In this document: one piece after another, positions 1 through 8,334 of the stretch
Layout of the letters: every line of letters starts with the position of its first letter
Position numbering within the stretch: the first letter of the stretch is position 1
Source of the DNA: Saprospiraceae bacterium
GTDB lineage: Bacteria > Bacteroidota > Bacteroidia > Chitinophagales > Saprospiraceae
Direction: 5' to 3'
NCBI GenBank assembly: GCA_020629715.1
Contig: JAHDCU010000008.1
Coordinates: 1-64,000, forward strand
DNA: 64,000 nucleotides
The notes under the pieces: generated by a model
Database searches by the model: none
Seen by the model: only the letters and a program-made list of their open reading frames with translations
What the model was told of the DNA's origin: nothing
Made by a program: the position numbers and the translations under genes

Positions 1-188
1 TTTCTCTTCACTTACAATTAATTTTTTACCCATAATTCTTAGTTATCTATAAATCTAATAATAATGAACAGAGAATAGAATATTATTATCATTTAATAAC
101 GGTTATTCCGTAATCGGTGATATATTCAATTTCTGTATTTGATCGTAGTTATGTCTTTTGAATTCGATTGGCAATTACATCCTAAATC

Positions 189-620
189 CTAGGATGTAAA
201 AAGTAGAATTAAACTACCAATCAACAGTGCCATTAACCCGAAAAAGAGCAGACCGTTAGCCCAACTACTTGGCTTTATCGAATACTCATCTTTAGAGATC
301 TCAGCATCAGGGAGTAATTTTAAAATTTTGCTTTCAAAAAATTCGATGCTTTTATTATAGCTCATAGAGTAAAGCGCAGCAGCACTCATAATAAGGATTA
401 TCCCAACGGGTATAAGTATTAGTAGTTTTAATTGAAAATCATTCAATTCAGATATTTTGAGCCCACCATGTGAAATTACACCTACCATTATTGCAGCCAA
501 AGCAGCAATAACACTAAAAGTCCCCTGACCATTAATTTTCATCAGTTGGTTGAGGTGACTATCTCTTTGTTTAGTGTAAAACTCTATTAAAAAGCGTTTT
601 TCTTGTTCAGAATCTTTCAT
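189..620 (-). CDS. Three-TM hypothetical membrane protein
   Basis: A 143-aa protein with a charged N-terminal segment (about 1-30) followed by three hydrophobic segments at about residues 33-50, 63-85 and 120-142; between the second and third lies a charged loop of about 35 residues. The C-terminus ends inside or just after the last membrane segment. It lies 11 bp downstream of the 213-aa HTH-type gene (632-1273) on the same strand, so the two are probably co-transcribed. A compact membrane protein with a regulator-like partner on a mobile element could be an effector of a conflict system, but no named family is recognised and this is only inference. Confidence 0.6.
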   Translation of the reverse strand: MKDSEQEKRFLIEFYTKQRDSHLNQLMKINGQGTFSVIAALAAIMVGVISHGGLKISELNDFQLKLLILIPVGIILIMSAAALYSMSYNKSIEFFESKILKLLPDAEISKDEYSIKPSSWANGLLFFGLMALLIGSLILLFTS

Positions 621-631
621 TTTGCTTGGAT

Positions 632-1273
632 TTAAGCTGTGACAGGTGCATTCATTAATTCATCTGGGTCAGTATTCAAGAGATTCGCTATTCGTTCCAA
701 ATCGTATGAGGGAATGCTCTCTTGATCTATTTTCCGTAAATGAAACCAATAATTAATTGTTTCTATGCTATAGTCCAGTTCCTTTGCGATGATCTCATTA
801 GCAAATTGAATATCTTTTTTCTTATGTATGTATAGTCGCTCATGAATGGCTTCATTAATATGATACTTATAACTGCCATAAAGAGGCTTTAATCTTAAAT
901 AGTTCTTCGGTTGCATGTCACTTATCCACCTTTGTAGATTCTGTACAGTATAATTTGCTTTAAAGAAATGCTCTGCGCTTTTATTCGAAATATTAAAGTG
1001 GCAATGATTTTCAACTCTATGAATTTGAAAACCCTCTATATGCATCGCGTAGATAAAAGTTCCGTCATGGATGAACTCAGAAGTATATCTTTCTAATTCT
1101 GCCCTTAGACTAAAATTATGATATTTCTTATTGTTCCTATTCGACTTACGGAGATACTTCTTTATAGTTTGCCTTATAAGCGGAAGAAGCGGATCTTTTT
1201 CAAAGTCAGTTGAATCAAATACGTCTTTAGAATTTGTAAATCCATTTATAGCGAGTCCTCTAAGATCATTCAT
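632..1273 (-). CDS. Hypothetical protein with C-terminal HTH (XRE-like) segment
   Basis: A 213-aa protein without a signal peptide or membrane segment. Residues about 165-210 (around IAKELDYSIETINYW and IANLLNTDPDELMN) look like a Cro/C1-type helix-turn-helix followed by the usual short helices, here at the C-terminus rather than the N-terminus. The first 150 residues are basic and rich in Tyr and His and match no family I recognise. It is the first gene of a two-gene minus-strand unit with the 143-aa membrane protein 11 bp downstream. The HTH suggests DNA binding and autoregulation; the rest is unknown. Confidence 0.6.
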   Translation of the reverse strand: MNDLRGLAINGFTNSKDVFDSTDFEKDPLLPLIRQTIKKYLRKSNRNNKKYHNFSLRAELERYTSEFIHDGTFIYAMHIEGFQIHRVENHCHFNISNKSAEHFFKANYTVQNLQRWISDMQPKNYLRLKPLYGSYKYHINEAIHERLYIHKKKDIQFANEIIAKELDYSIETINYWFHLRKIDQESIPSYDLERIANLLNTDPDELMNAPVTA

Positions 1274-1551
1274 AAAACACCTGATTTTATTATTTACCTC
1301 GGAAGATACGTCATATATATCTGTATTGGTAACGTATGATTAGCATCTATAGGTTTCTACTGAATAAAATGGGAATCAATTCTTGAATAATATGGCTTAG
1401 CGTGAAGCCCTAAATACTCCCAAGTTCGATAAAGTCGCTCTTGCTCTAAAGGAATGCTCCGCTATGGCGAATTCCTCCTTGATTTCAAGCTCTATACTTT
1501 ATCTGATCAACAGGTAGATTTATTTCTTATCACTTCTAACCCTTAATTATC

Positions 1552-1914
1552 ATGAAGAATGTATCTGCATTTATCCAATATTTAGAAACGCTTGCTAACG
1601 TGTCTGAAGATACGCTTACTAAATATGTAGCGAATGAAGCTCTTGACCGAGATACTGATGAGGTCATCACTTGGTTTGAAGATCTATTAGAACATGGTTG
1701 TATAAGTGGAATGGTATCTCATTTAGTCTACTATTGTGATACTGAAGCGTTCTTTGATAAATACTATTCAGAGATTATGGAACTGAAAGTATCCTATGAA
1801 GAAGAACTAGGTGAACCAATGAAGATTCCGTATCAGTTGAAGAATCATTTGTCTTGGTTTGGCTTTGAGCAAATAGCCCAGCGTTTATATTGGGATTTCG
1901 AATCCCCTAAATAG
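1552..1914 (+). CDS. Small acidic protein of unknown function
   Basis: A 120-aa acidic, soluble protein, mostly predicted helices. It contains a conserved-looking core DLLEHGCISGMV followed by YYCDT and a C-terminal SWFGFEQIAQRLYWD. Similar small acidic proteins occur as cargo in Bacteroidota conjugative elements and phages as far as I remember, but I cannot name the family with confidence. The start is an ATG in an AT-rich context typical of the phylum. It is followed 52 bp later by a small membrane protein gene on the same strand. Confidence 0.65.
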   Translation: MKNVSAFIQYLETLANVSEDTLTKYVANEALDRDTDEVITWFEDLLEHGCISGMVSHLVYYCDTEAFFDKYYSEIMELKVSYEEELGEPMKIPYQLKNHLSWFGFEQIAQRLYWDFESPK

Positions 1915-1966
1915 AAACGTTCAATTTGAATGAAAATTTATTACTTTGATAAAAATTTAGGCGGTT

Positions 1967-2284
1967 ATGTGGAAAATATTACTCATACCAGTACTCTTAC
2001 TTATTGCTTTGGTATTTGGTACGATAGGTTATTATGTAGGTTGTTTTATCTTAGCTCTATTAGTTATTATTTTCACTCAATTTGGGTGGTTAGGAAGTAT
2101 TCTTATGTTTCTAGCAGTTCCAATGGTAGGTTTACTGACCAAGAGTCTCAATGAATGGAAATATAATGAAATTGAATCAGAGATCATGTATATCATTTTT
2201 CCCTTCATAAAATATCCTCTTGTGTTAGGTAGTATGATTGGATTAATCCATGGATTTGTTAATTTCACTAGAGACTGGTTTTAA
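1967..2284 (+). CDS. Small multi-TM membrane protein
   Basis: A 105-aa hydrophobic protein with about three membrane segments: residues 3-25, 26-58 (possibly two helices with a short turn) and 84-100. A short charged loop (about 60-75) separates the halves. The overlapping frames (1930-2154 plus strand, 2077-2268 minus strand) look like shadows because their composition is irregular. It lies 52 bp after the 120-aa gene and just before the candidate oriT region. No family is recognised. Confidence 0.55.
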   Translation: MWKILLIPVLLLIALVFGTIGYYVGCFILALLVIIFTQFGWLGSILMFLAVPMVGLLTKSLNEWKYNEIESEIMYIIFPFIKYPLVLGSMIGLIHGFVNFTRDWF

Positions 2285-2948
2285 GGATTAGTTCATCTTA
2301 ATGACGCCAATGTGTTTGGTCTGTGAAAGGATAAGAAAGCCTTGGTTTAAGATGTTTCTATCTCGTGAGTAATCAAGAGTAGATTTCTGTATGATGTTAT
2401 GTACTTATTTGATCTAAAAGTTGTACGTACAAGTTTATTAAATGGTGCACTGGAAAGTGCTTTAAGGAGCATTGATATGATATATGATAAGGGGTAGAGT
2501 TACCCGAAGTAAGAAGGGTTTGGAAGAAGGAGCGTAAAGGTTGTTTAGAATGAGGAATGGAGAAGATTTGGACAGACAAGAATGAAGGAATAGTGAATTG
2601 ATTGGAGAAAGAAAAGAGAGTAGGTAGAAGCGTCTTGCACAATACCCCCCCAAAGGACAGGAACAAGAATGGCTCACCTCTCTAGCGATGGGTAAAAGAT
2701 CATCCAACAAGTTTCCTTTCAGTGATTGAGAATATTGAGGTATCACGTCTACTTAAAAGGATTAGTTATGTGAAGTGAATGAATGTTATAAACCGAAGGA
2801 AAGAAGAAAGAAAAGGGATGATGAGGATGGAGAGGTGAAGTGTTATCGATTTGCCTAGGGCAGGTCTTGTGCAAGATTGCAATTTGTCCGCCAAATGTTT
2901 TTTTCTTAAATCACATAGAAAGTATGTAATTTAAGAAAGGCAAACAGG
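2285..2948. other. Candidate oriT region: purine-rich, palindromic, directly upstream of mob genes
   Basis: This 664-bp stretch has no convincing gene; the two minus-strand ORFs in it (2397-2666, 2462-2746) are low-complexity complements of a purine-rich strand. It holds a perfect 12-bp palindrome TTGTACGTACAA near 2419-2430, a GGGTA/TACCC hairpin near 2494-2508, purine-rich tracts at about 2495-2630 and 2800-2840, an IncP-like nick core ATCTTG/C on the minus strand (2871-2877), and a 13-bp inverted repeat just before the mob genes (2905-2935). Its place next to mobC and the relaxase gene, as in known mobilizable elements, makes oriT the natural reading. The exact nick site is inference. Confidence 0.5.
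2905..2935. repeat. 13-bp inverted repeat upstream of mobC
   Basis: CTTAAATCACATA (2905-2917) pairs with TATGTAATTTAAG (2923-2935) with a single mismatch and a 5-nt loop. It is preceded by a run of seven T on the plus strand and followed by the mobC reading frame. No T-run follows the hairpin on either strand in the right orientation for an intrinsic terminator, so it is more likely a relaxosome binding site or operator. Confidence 0.7.
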
Positions 2949-3044
2949 ATGGCTCTCAAATTGCTCTTGCCAAGGGACTACCCTTTGGAATCCCGAGGCT
3001 TGCTGTGCAAAGCTACTTTTTCGATCGTAATAACCCAACCGCTT

Positions 3045-3635
3045 ATGAAAGACTTTCCGACACTCAAAGAATTCTTAATCGAATATGGGGTTACTGAATC
3101 GACTCCGAAAGAAAAGATTGCTGAACTCAAACAAGCCTACAAAAAATCGTACCAGCACTTCTATCAGAAGATTCGAACGTCCAGAGAAAAACGAATTGAT
3201 GTTCGTCTATCTCTAGAAGAGTATCGACAGTTTAAGCGATATGCCAAAGCACATCGACGAACGCATCTTGCCCCCTTTATCAAAGAGGCTGTTCGGGCGT
3301 ACGCAGAGAAAACGTACTTAGCGAAAAATCCTACGCTGATAACAGAACTCATCGTTCAGATTCGTAGGATTGGAAACAATATCAATCAAGTAGTACAGGC
3401 GATGCATGTGACTCGTGACTATCAGAACCATAAGTATTATACGGAGCTACTTGATCAAATAGAAGATCTTAAACATGAAGTCGAAGAAGTTCTTCGTACT
3501 CCTGCTGAGTTGACTCCTGAAATGGCTGCTCGTTACCTCAAAGCCTACATTGGCAATCATCCTGAGCACTACGAACATCTTCAACGATTTGTACAAAACT
3601 TAGATCCAAATCAAGCTTCAAAACCCAACACATGA
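3045..3635 (+). CDS. mobC: MobC-like relaxosome accessory protein
   Basis: A basic, helical protein of 196 aa if started at the ATG at 3045. The middle carries a ribbon-helix-helix-like segment (RIDVRLSLEEYRQFKRYAK) and then the hallmark IRRIGNNINQ motif of the bacterial MobC family. MobC-type proteins bind oriT and help the relaxase nick DNA. The frame is open back to an ATG at 2949, but the extra 32 residues do not look like this family and a different frame in that stretch has protein-like composition, so 3045 is preferred with moderate certainty. Its stop overlaps the relaxase start (ATGA at 3632-3635), so translation is probably coupled. Confidence 0.85.
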   Translation: MKDFPTLKEFLIEYGVTESTPKEKIAELKQAYKKSYQHFYQKIRTSREKRIDVRLSLEEYRQFKRYAKAHRRTHLAPFIKEAVRAYAEKTYLAKNPTLITELIVQIRRIGNNINQVVQAMHVTRDYQNHKYYTELLDQIEDLKHEVEEVLRTPAELTPEMAARYLKAYIGNHPEHYEHLQRFVQNLDPNQASKPNT

Positions 3636-4522
3636 TCATCAAAAGTACCAGTCGAAAAGATACCAATTTTTCGCAATTGGTGGAATACATTCATAAGGAA
3701 GCAGGAAGAAATTCAATCAGTGATGCGCATGAGTTTAGCTATCTGCACAATATGAATGCTTCACCAAAAGAATTAGATAGTATCTCAAAAGCCTTTGAAG
3801 AAAATGACCAGTACCGAAAAAAAAGAAAAAATGGTGTTGCCATGTATCATGATATTATCTCTTTTGCGCCAGAAGATTCCCAAGCACTTCTGAAAGACCC
3901 AAATATACTTCAAGAAATAGCCAGAACTTATATTCACGCAAGATGCCCTGATGCAATGGCTGTAGCGAAAGTTCATTACGATCAAGATCATGTGCATATA
4001 CATGTCATGATCAGTGGTACTATTCGAGAAGGCTCGAAAGTACAACGCATAAGTAAGGCCGAGTTCAAACAGATCAAACAAGACCTGCAACTATATCGAA
4101 AACAGAACTTCCCTGAGTTAGAGCATAGCTACATCAAGGATGTGAAAGAACGCCAAAATCAAGACATCGAACAGCGTCAGTCCGATGCCGAAAGACGTTT
4201 CGAAGAACGAGAGAAACAATCTGATAAACACTATGTCTCGAAAATTTTGGAAGAAGCTTTATCACTTGATTTAGGTGGTAAACGCTTTACCACCTTTTTG
4301 AAAGAACATGACATACAAGTATATTCTAGAGGTGGAAATATCGCTGGTGTGATGTTCAAAGGACGTAAGTATCGTTTTTCTACAATAATGAGAGGAAGTC
4401 CTGATACGGTGAAGAGACTAGTCGGACTTTGCTTGGAAGAACAAAGAAATGCAAGACGCAAGAAAACGCTTAATCGAGTTCAGCAAGAACGGAATAATCC
4501 TGACAAAGAACAGAAACGTTGA
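3632..4522 (+). CDS. mobA: MOBP-type relaxase/mobilization nuclease
   Basis: A 296-aa HUH endonuclease that should nick oriT and stay attached to the 5' end through a tyrosine. The N-terminus begins directly with the relaxase fold; Tyr19 (LVEYIHK) is the likely catalytic residue. The three-histidine metal site is H120-x-H122-x-H124 (DQDHVHIHVMISG), preceded by a conserved MYHDIISF strand with His73. The C-terminal part (about 165-296) is a charged coiled coil and a small domain ending GRKYRFSTI, as in other short relaxases of Bacteroidota mobilizable elements. No helicase or primase domain is present. It is translationally coupled to the MobC gene. Confidence 0.9.
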   Translation: MIIKSTSRKDTNFSQLVEYIHKEAGRNSISDAHEFSYLHNMNASPKELDSISKAFEENDQYRKKRKNGVAMYHDIISFAPEDSQALLKDPNILQEIARTYIHARCPDAMAVAKVHYDQDHVHIHVMISGTIREGSKVQRISKAEFKQIKQDLQLYRKQNFPELEHSYIKDVKERQNQDIEQRQSDAERRFEEREKQSDKHYVSKILEEALSLDLGGKRFTTFLKEHDIQVYSRGGNIAGVMFKGRKYRFSTIMRGSPDTVKRLVGLCLEEQRNARRKKTLNRVQQERNNPDKEQKR

Positions 4523-4615
4523 AGTAAAATCGTTAAATACGAAATCACTTCTACTCAAAGTAGGCTTTATATTACTTGTCAAAAAAAGATTAGTCATATC
4601 GATAGTAGTATTGAC

Positions 4616-5587
4616 CTAGGCCTGAAATGAATCATCGTAAACGAAGAATATTTTCAATTGCACCGTGGGGCTGATGTGATCATTTTTGAGATTAAATGCT
4701 TTTGCCTTTCGATCAAATGCCATACGATTATTAGAGATTTCTGATGCAGTCGGCCAATAGATAGAATTTGAGTCTTTTTTGGACAATTGAAAACTAGTCA
4801 AATTGACAGGAAATATATCAGAACCATAACTTTGAGTTGTTAAACTTTTTAATTTATCGTTTTGGGCTTCATTGCTCATACTATTAGTAGATTCTCCTAG
4901 TTTACTTAATTTCAATTCTAACTTGACAGTAAGCCTGTCTTCAGATTCTTTTGATATTACTATCTTTTGGATTTCTGAGCCATCAACTATAGTATCCACA
5001 ATTGCTCTTATATTTTGAAAGACTTGTGGCATTGTAACAAGATTAGGCTTGTTGTATTGGCTTGAACGTATTGAATTTTCTTGGGATATAAGTGTCTTAG
5101 GTGTTTTGTACTTATGGATTAGAAGCATAAAACTTAATACGAGGGGTATTATAATTAAAAGAGTGTTGCTCCAGTTGTATGTATTTTCAAAAGCTTTATT
5201 CTTTTTTCTAAATCGTTGTATTTTCTTCAATAGCATGGAGCCAATACTTGTTAACTGATGAACCTTTTTTGAGTGATAATTTGTAAAGTGAATTAAACTC
5301 TTATAGCCAGCATAGATAGCCAGAGCATTAAAAGATTTCCTTATCGTAGAATTTATTTCAGAAATTCTTTCATGTTTCTCATTCTGCCATCTTCGAAGGT
5401 ATGTTTTCCCACTAAATACTTTAATCTTCTGATTGGACAATTCAGAATCATGGAGAAACTTTTCAATGTCATCTACTAGTTCATCAAATTCAGCTTCACT
5501 CTTTGGAATCCTATCTTGGAATAATGGATTTCTTTCAGAAAATTTTTCGAATACTTCATTAAATAAATTCTTTAGAGTGACACTCAT
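4616..5587 (-). CDS. Single-TM hypothetical protein
   Basis: A 323-aa protein with a basic, helical N-terminal part (about 1-145), one clear membrane segment at about residues 146-162 (NTLLIIIPLVLSFMLLI) and a C-terminal domain of about 150 residues. That would put the C-terminal half outside the cytoplasm. No family is recognised. It is transcribed toward the relaxase gene (convergent) and follows a weak 67-aa ORF by 12 bp. Its codon use and lack of relatives I know fit cargo. A role in sensing or transfer cannot be supported. Confidence 0.6.
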   Translation of the reverse strand: MSVTLKNLFNEVFEKFSERNPLFQDRIPKSEAEFDELVDDIEKFLHDSELSNQKIKVFSGKTYLRRWQNEKHERISEINSTIRKSFNALAIYAGYKSLIHFTNYHSKKVHQLTSIGSMLLKKIQRFRKKNKAFENTYNWSNTLLIIIPLVLSFMLLIHKYKTPKTLISQENSIRSSQYNKPNLVTMPQVFQNIRAIVDTIVDGSEIQKIVISKESEDRLTVKLELKLSKLGESTNSMSNEAQNDKLKSLTTQSYGSDIFPVNLTSFQLSKKDSNSIYWPTASEISNNRMAFDRKAKAFNLKNDHISPTVQLKIFFVYDDSFQA

Positions 5588-5599
5588 AAAATGCTGTTT

Positions 5600-5803
5600 T
5601 TAATATCTCTGAAAATTAGCTGAAATCACATCATAGTGGAAATAAAACTCAAAAAATGAATTCAAGAATTTGTCGATGCTAGTACTTAGATTTATTCCAG
5701 ATAGTTTTTGAAGTTTAGTAAGCACTATTGAGTGAATCAATTTCTGTCCTACTTTTGTCTTAGAATTTTCTTGAACTGTCTTTTTTCTGTCCTTGAATGA
5801 CAA
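5600..5803 (-). CDS. Possible small protein upstream of the 323-aa gene
   Basis: A 67-aa ORF starting with TTG, basic N-terminus and a helical C-terminus. It lies 12 bp upstream of the 323-aa membrane protein gene on the same strand, which is the main reason to list it. No ATG is available near the N-terminus and no family is recognised, so it may be a chance ORF within the leader of the downstream gene. Confidence 0.3.
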   Translation of the reverse strand: MSFKDRKKTVQENSKTKVGQKLIHSIVLTKLQKLSGINLSTSIDKFLNSFFEFYFHYDVISANFQRY

Positions 5804-5853
5804 TTTTGATTAACTGAGATTTAGAGTATTCATTCACTTTAAAACAGTTAACT

Positions 5854-7890
5854 ATGAAAACATCCACACTAGAAAAGAGACTCCAAAGGGTTCAACAGGA
5901 CACGTATGATTTGGCAACTACCGAAGGACGTAGCGACGGTATTGATCAAGTCCCGAAAGCGGATAGTAGTTTCTATCCTTCGACCTACAGCCGTGTACAT
6001 GACATGTGTAAGAATGAGATCAGTTATATTGCTCGTGAGATCACACCGATTCTCGATTCTGCACAAAGCGAGTGCTCTAAAGCCGAAGCGAATCTTAAAC
6101 ACTTTGATCAACGCATAAAGGAGAAGAAAGAAGACAATGCGCTTTCGATTCAAGCAAGCATGGCAGCTAGAGATAAAGGAAGAGAGATCGTTGCAAGCGA
6201 ACCAAACCGTATCAATGAACAGATCCGAATTGCTAAAAATGATCAAAAGCGTTTTGAGCGAGCAAATTACCGAACGATCAAGCTCGGACTTCTTCCCATG
6301 TGGCTTATAGTGATCTTCGAACTGTTCATTGTATTTGGTGATGCTATTTTGATGGCAGGGAATATCACCAATTTATTGGCGATTGGTTATTTGGAAGGTA
6401 TGGCAATTACGCTCTTTCCCATGCTGTGTTTAATCTTATTACCGTATGTAAACAGCTATTACCTCAAAGGTTATTTCCAAAACGATGGAAAAGGCAATCA
6501 GCGGTTTTTACTTGTGGTCTTGATTGTCGGTAATTTTATTTTGCTCAGTGCATTGACCTATCTATTCAAGATGCGGTCAGAAAGTTTGATCGCAGAGGGC
6601 ATGCATCTGAATCTTGATCCAGATATTTTCCGTTTCATTATGATCGGTATTGCTTACCTCTCAGTCATACTCGCATTCTTACTTAGCTATATCTCAACAC
6701 CAAGTGCAGATGGTAAGAAATATAAATCCTATGATCGTGAAGTCAGAAAACTACGACGAGCGAGACGAAGAGCAGAAAGAAAAATTATGCGCTATGATCG
6801 GAAGACCGCAGGAATAATTAAAGGTCATACCAAGCTAAAGCAGTATGAACTTAATCAAATCACAAAAGAGAAGCTCCATTTTGCTACCGGAGAACTTGAA
6901 CTCATCAAAAATTACAATCAGCATTTAGTCAATGGAAACTACGCCTATGAGAACCTAAAACGTTCACAACGCAGTGCTTTTATAGCCTATGTAAATGCGA
7001 ATATAGCTCAGCGAAATGGTGCACCGTTTCCTAATCTTCAACTAGATGAAGCTATGAAGTACTGGGATTTTTCTAATCCCTTTGAGGTCTATAAGAAATA
7101 CTCACATCTAGAACAACAAATACTTGTGCATATGGAAGGAAAATCCAAGCGTCCATGGTGGCGAATGGCTTCGATGTATAGTGTAGTCCTTATAAGCTTA
7201 ATGAGTATGCAAAGTTGTTCACTATTTCCGAAGCCTGAGGCTACTGAATCCATCATCGTTATTGCGGATGGAACAGAACAAGGGAATTGTGATAAGCATC
7301 CATCTTCAAAATATCTAGTAAACCGTGTTACAGGTATAGATCCTCAAAGCAATAAGATAAGCGGTAAATATGGAGACATACACTTTTTTGTTTTGAACGG
7401 ATCACTTGGCTATGAAGTGGTAGGTTCTGTGATCATGCAAGAACCAAGCTCCATGTATTCACAAGAGAAAGCGATTAGTAGAGGTCGTATACAATACTTC
7501 TATAGTCAAGTAGATTCTTTGCATCAAGAGACTTGCTCTCGATTAGTAGGAGCAGCTTATTCACGCATCTTTACCAATGTGATTTCCATACTGACGGATC
7601 ACCCGAAACCGAGTGATCGAGATCAGGTTGTGTTTCTCTGTAGCGATCTACAAGAGCACTCCGTACAGCTAAAGAGCTACAAGATGAGTGCCGATGAACT
7701 AGCGTCAAGGGAAGAGAAAATCACCGCCGCACTAATGCAAGATGTTGTCATTCCTGACCTAACAGGCAGAACCATCATTATCCAAAATCCAACCGAAGCA
7801 GGAAAGCGAGATGAAGCTCATGCGGTCTTTAATCGAATCTACACCAAGCTCTTTCGCAAAGCTGGTGCACGAGTCACAACCTATTCCTAA
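5854..7890 (+). CDS. Five-TM coiled-coil protein with an internal lipobox-like segment
   Basis: A 678-aa protein in three parts. Residues 1-140 are soluble and coiled-coil rich. Four membrane segments follow at about 146-168, 174-200, 212-234 and 256-276, then a basic coiled coil to about 430. At M438 begins a sequence that looks exactly like a Bacteroidota lipoprotein signal, ending SLMSMQSC with Cys455. The last 220 residues form an alpha/beta domain starting IIVIADGTEQ and containing VVFLCSDLQ, possibly VWA-like but without a clear MIDAS motif. It precedes the 141-aa membrane protein and the coupling ATPase on the same strand with tight spacing, so a role in conjugative transfer is likely. 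The fusion is discussed as a finding. Confidence 0.7.
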   Translation: MKTSTLEKRLQRVQQDTYDLATTEGRSDGIDQVPKADSSFYPSTYSRVHDMCKNEISYIAREITPILDSAQSECSKAEANLKHFDQRIKEKKEDNALSIQASMAARDKGREIVASEPNRINEQIRIAKNDQKRFERANYRTIKLGLLPMWLIVIFELFIVFGDAILMAGNITNLLAIGYLEGMAITLFPMLCLILLPYVNSYYLKGYFQNDGKGNQRFLLVVLIVGNFILLSALTYLFKMRSESLIAEGMHLNLDPDIFRFIMIGIAYLSVILAFLLSYISTPSADGKKYKSYDREVRKLRRARRRAERKIMRYDRKTAGIIKGHTKLKQYELNQITKEKLHFATGELELIKNYNQHLVNGNYAYENLKRSQRSAFIAYVNANIAQRNGAPFPNLQLDEAMKYWDFSNPFEVYKKYSHLEQQILVHMEGKSKRPWWRMASMYSVVLISLMSMQSCSLFPKPEATESIIVIADGTEQGNCDKHPSSKYLVNRVTGIDPQSNKISGKYGDIHFFVLNGSLGYEVVGSVIMQEPSSMYSQEKAISRGRIQYFYSQVDSLHQETCSRLVGAAYSRIFTNVISILTDHPKPSDRDQVVFLCSDLQEHSVQLKSYKMSADELASREEKITAALMQDVVIPDLTGRTIIIQNPTEAGKRDEAHAVFNRIYTKLFRKAGARVTTYS

Positions 7891-7895
7891 GTAGT

Positions 7896-8321
7896 ATGTA
7901 TCTACTGACTACATATGGTATAGAGGGCAATGAACATTCCTTTCTTCGTTATTTTCAGGAGGCGGAGCACATTGCCCTTAAGATTCTTTACTACTTGTTT
8001 GTTGGAATTGATTTTTCCTTCTTAGATTTTGGAATCGGACCTGTCTCATTGATCCATATTATCGGAGTAATCCTTGCCTATCATACGCTTCGGGATTTGA
8101 TAAAAGTAATACCTGAATTACCTATCATGATGCTCAAGGTCATTATTAGAACTTTTACAAAAGGAATGACGGAAGCATTTCTTTGGGCGATACAAAGAGT
8201 CTTTTTTTTATTAAAAAAATTCTTCTCTATGCTCCGAGCAAAGATTGGTCGGCTCTTTTCTACGGATATGCTTCATTCTTTCAAATATTCAGTGCTACGA
8301 CTTTGGTATTGGTTTTTCTAA
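7896..8321 (+). CDS. Membrane protein between the 678-aa protein and the coupling ATPase
   Basis: A 141-aa hydrophobic protein with about two to three membrane segments (around residues 27-42, 45-65 and 70-90) and a basic, Phe-rich C-terminal tail. It starts 5 bp after the stop of the 678-aa gene and ends 13 bp before the preferred start of the coupling ATPase, so the three genes form one transcription unit. Small membrane partners of VirD4-type ATPases are common in transfer modules, but no family is recognised. Confidence 0.6.
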   Translation: MYLLTTYGIEGNEHSFLRYFQEAEHIALKILYYLFVGIDFSFLDFGIGPVSLIHIIGVILAYHTLRDLIKVIPELPIMMLKVIIRTFTKGMTEAFLWAIQRVFFLLKKFFSMLRAKIGRLFSTDMLHSFKYSVLRLWYWFF

Positions 8322-8334
8322 AAATGATACAATT

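Noticed and set aside
2397-2746. Two minus-strand ORFs in the purine-rich region
   Set aside because: They are low-complexity complements of a purine-rich strand (Ser/Phe/Leu-rich) and look like chance ORFs.
6000-6250. Minus-strand ORF over the 678-aa gene
   Set aside because: It lies fully within a strongly coding plus-strand gene and has an irregular composition.
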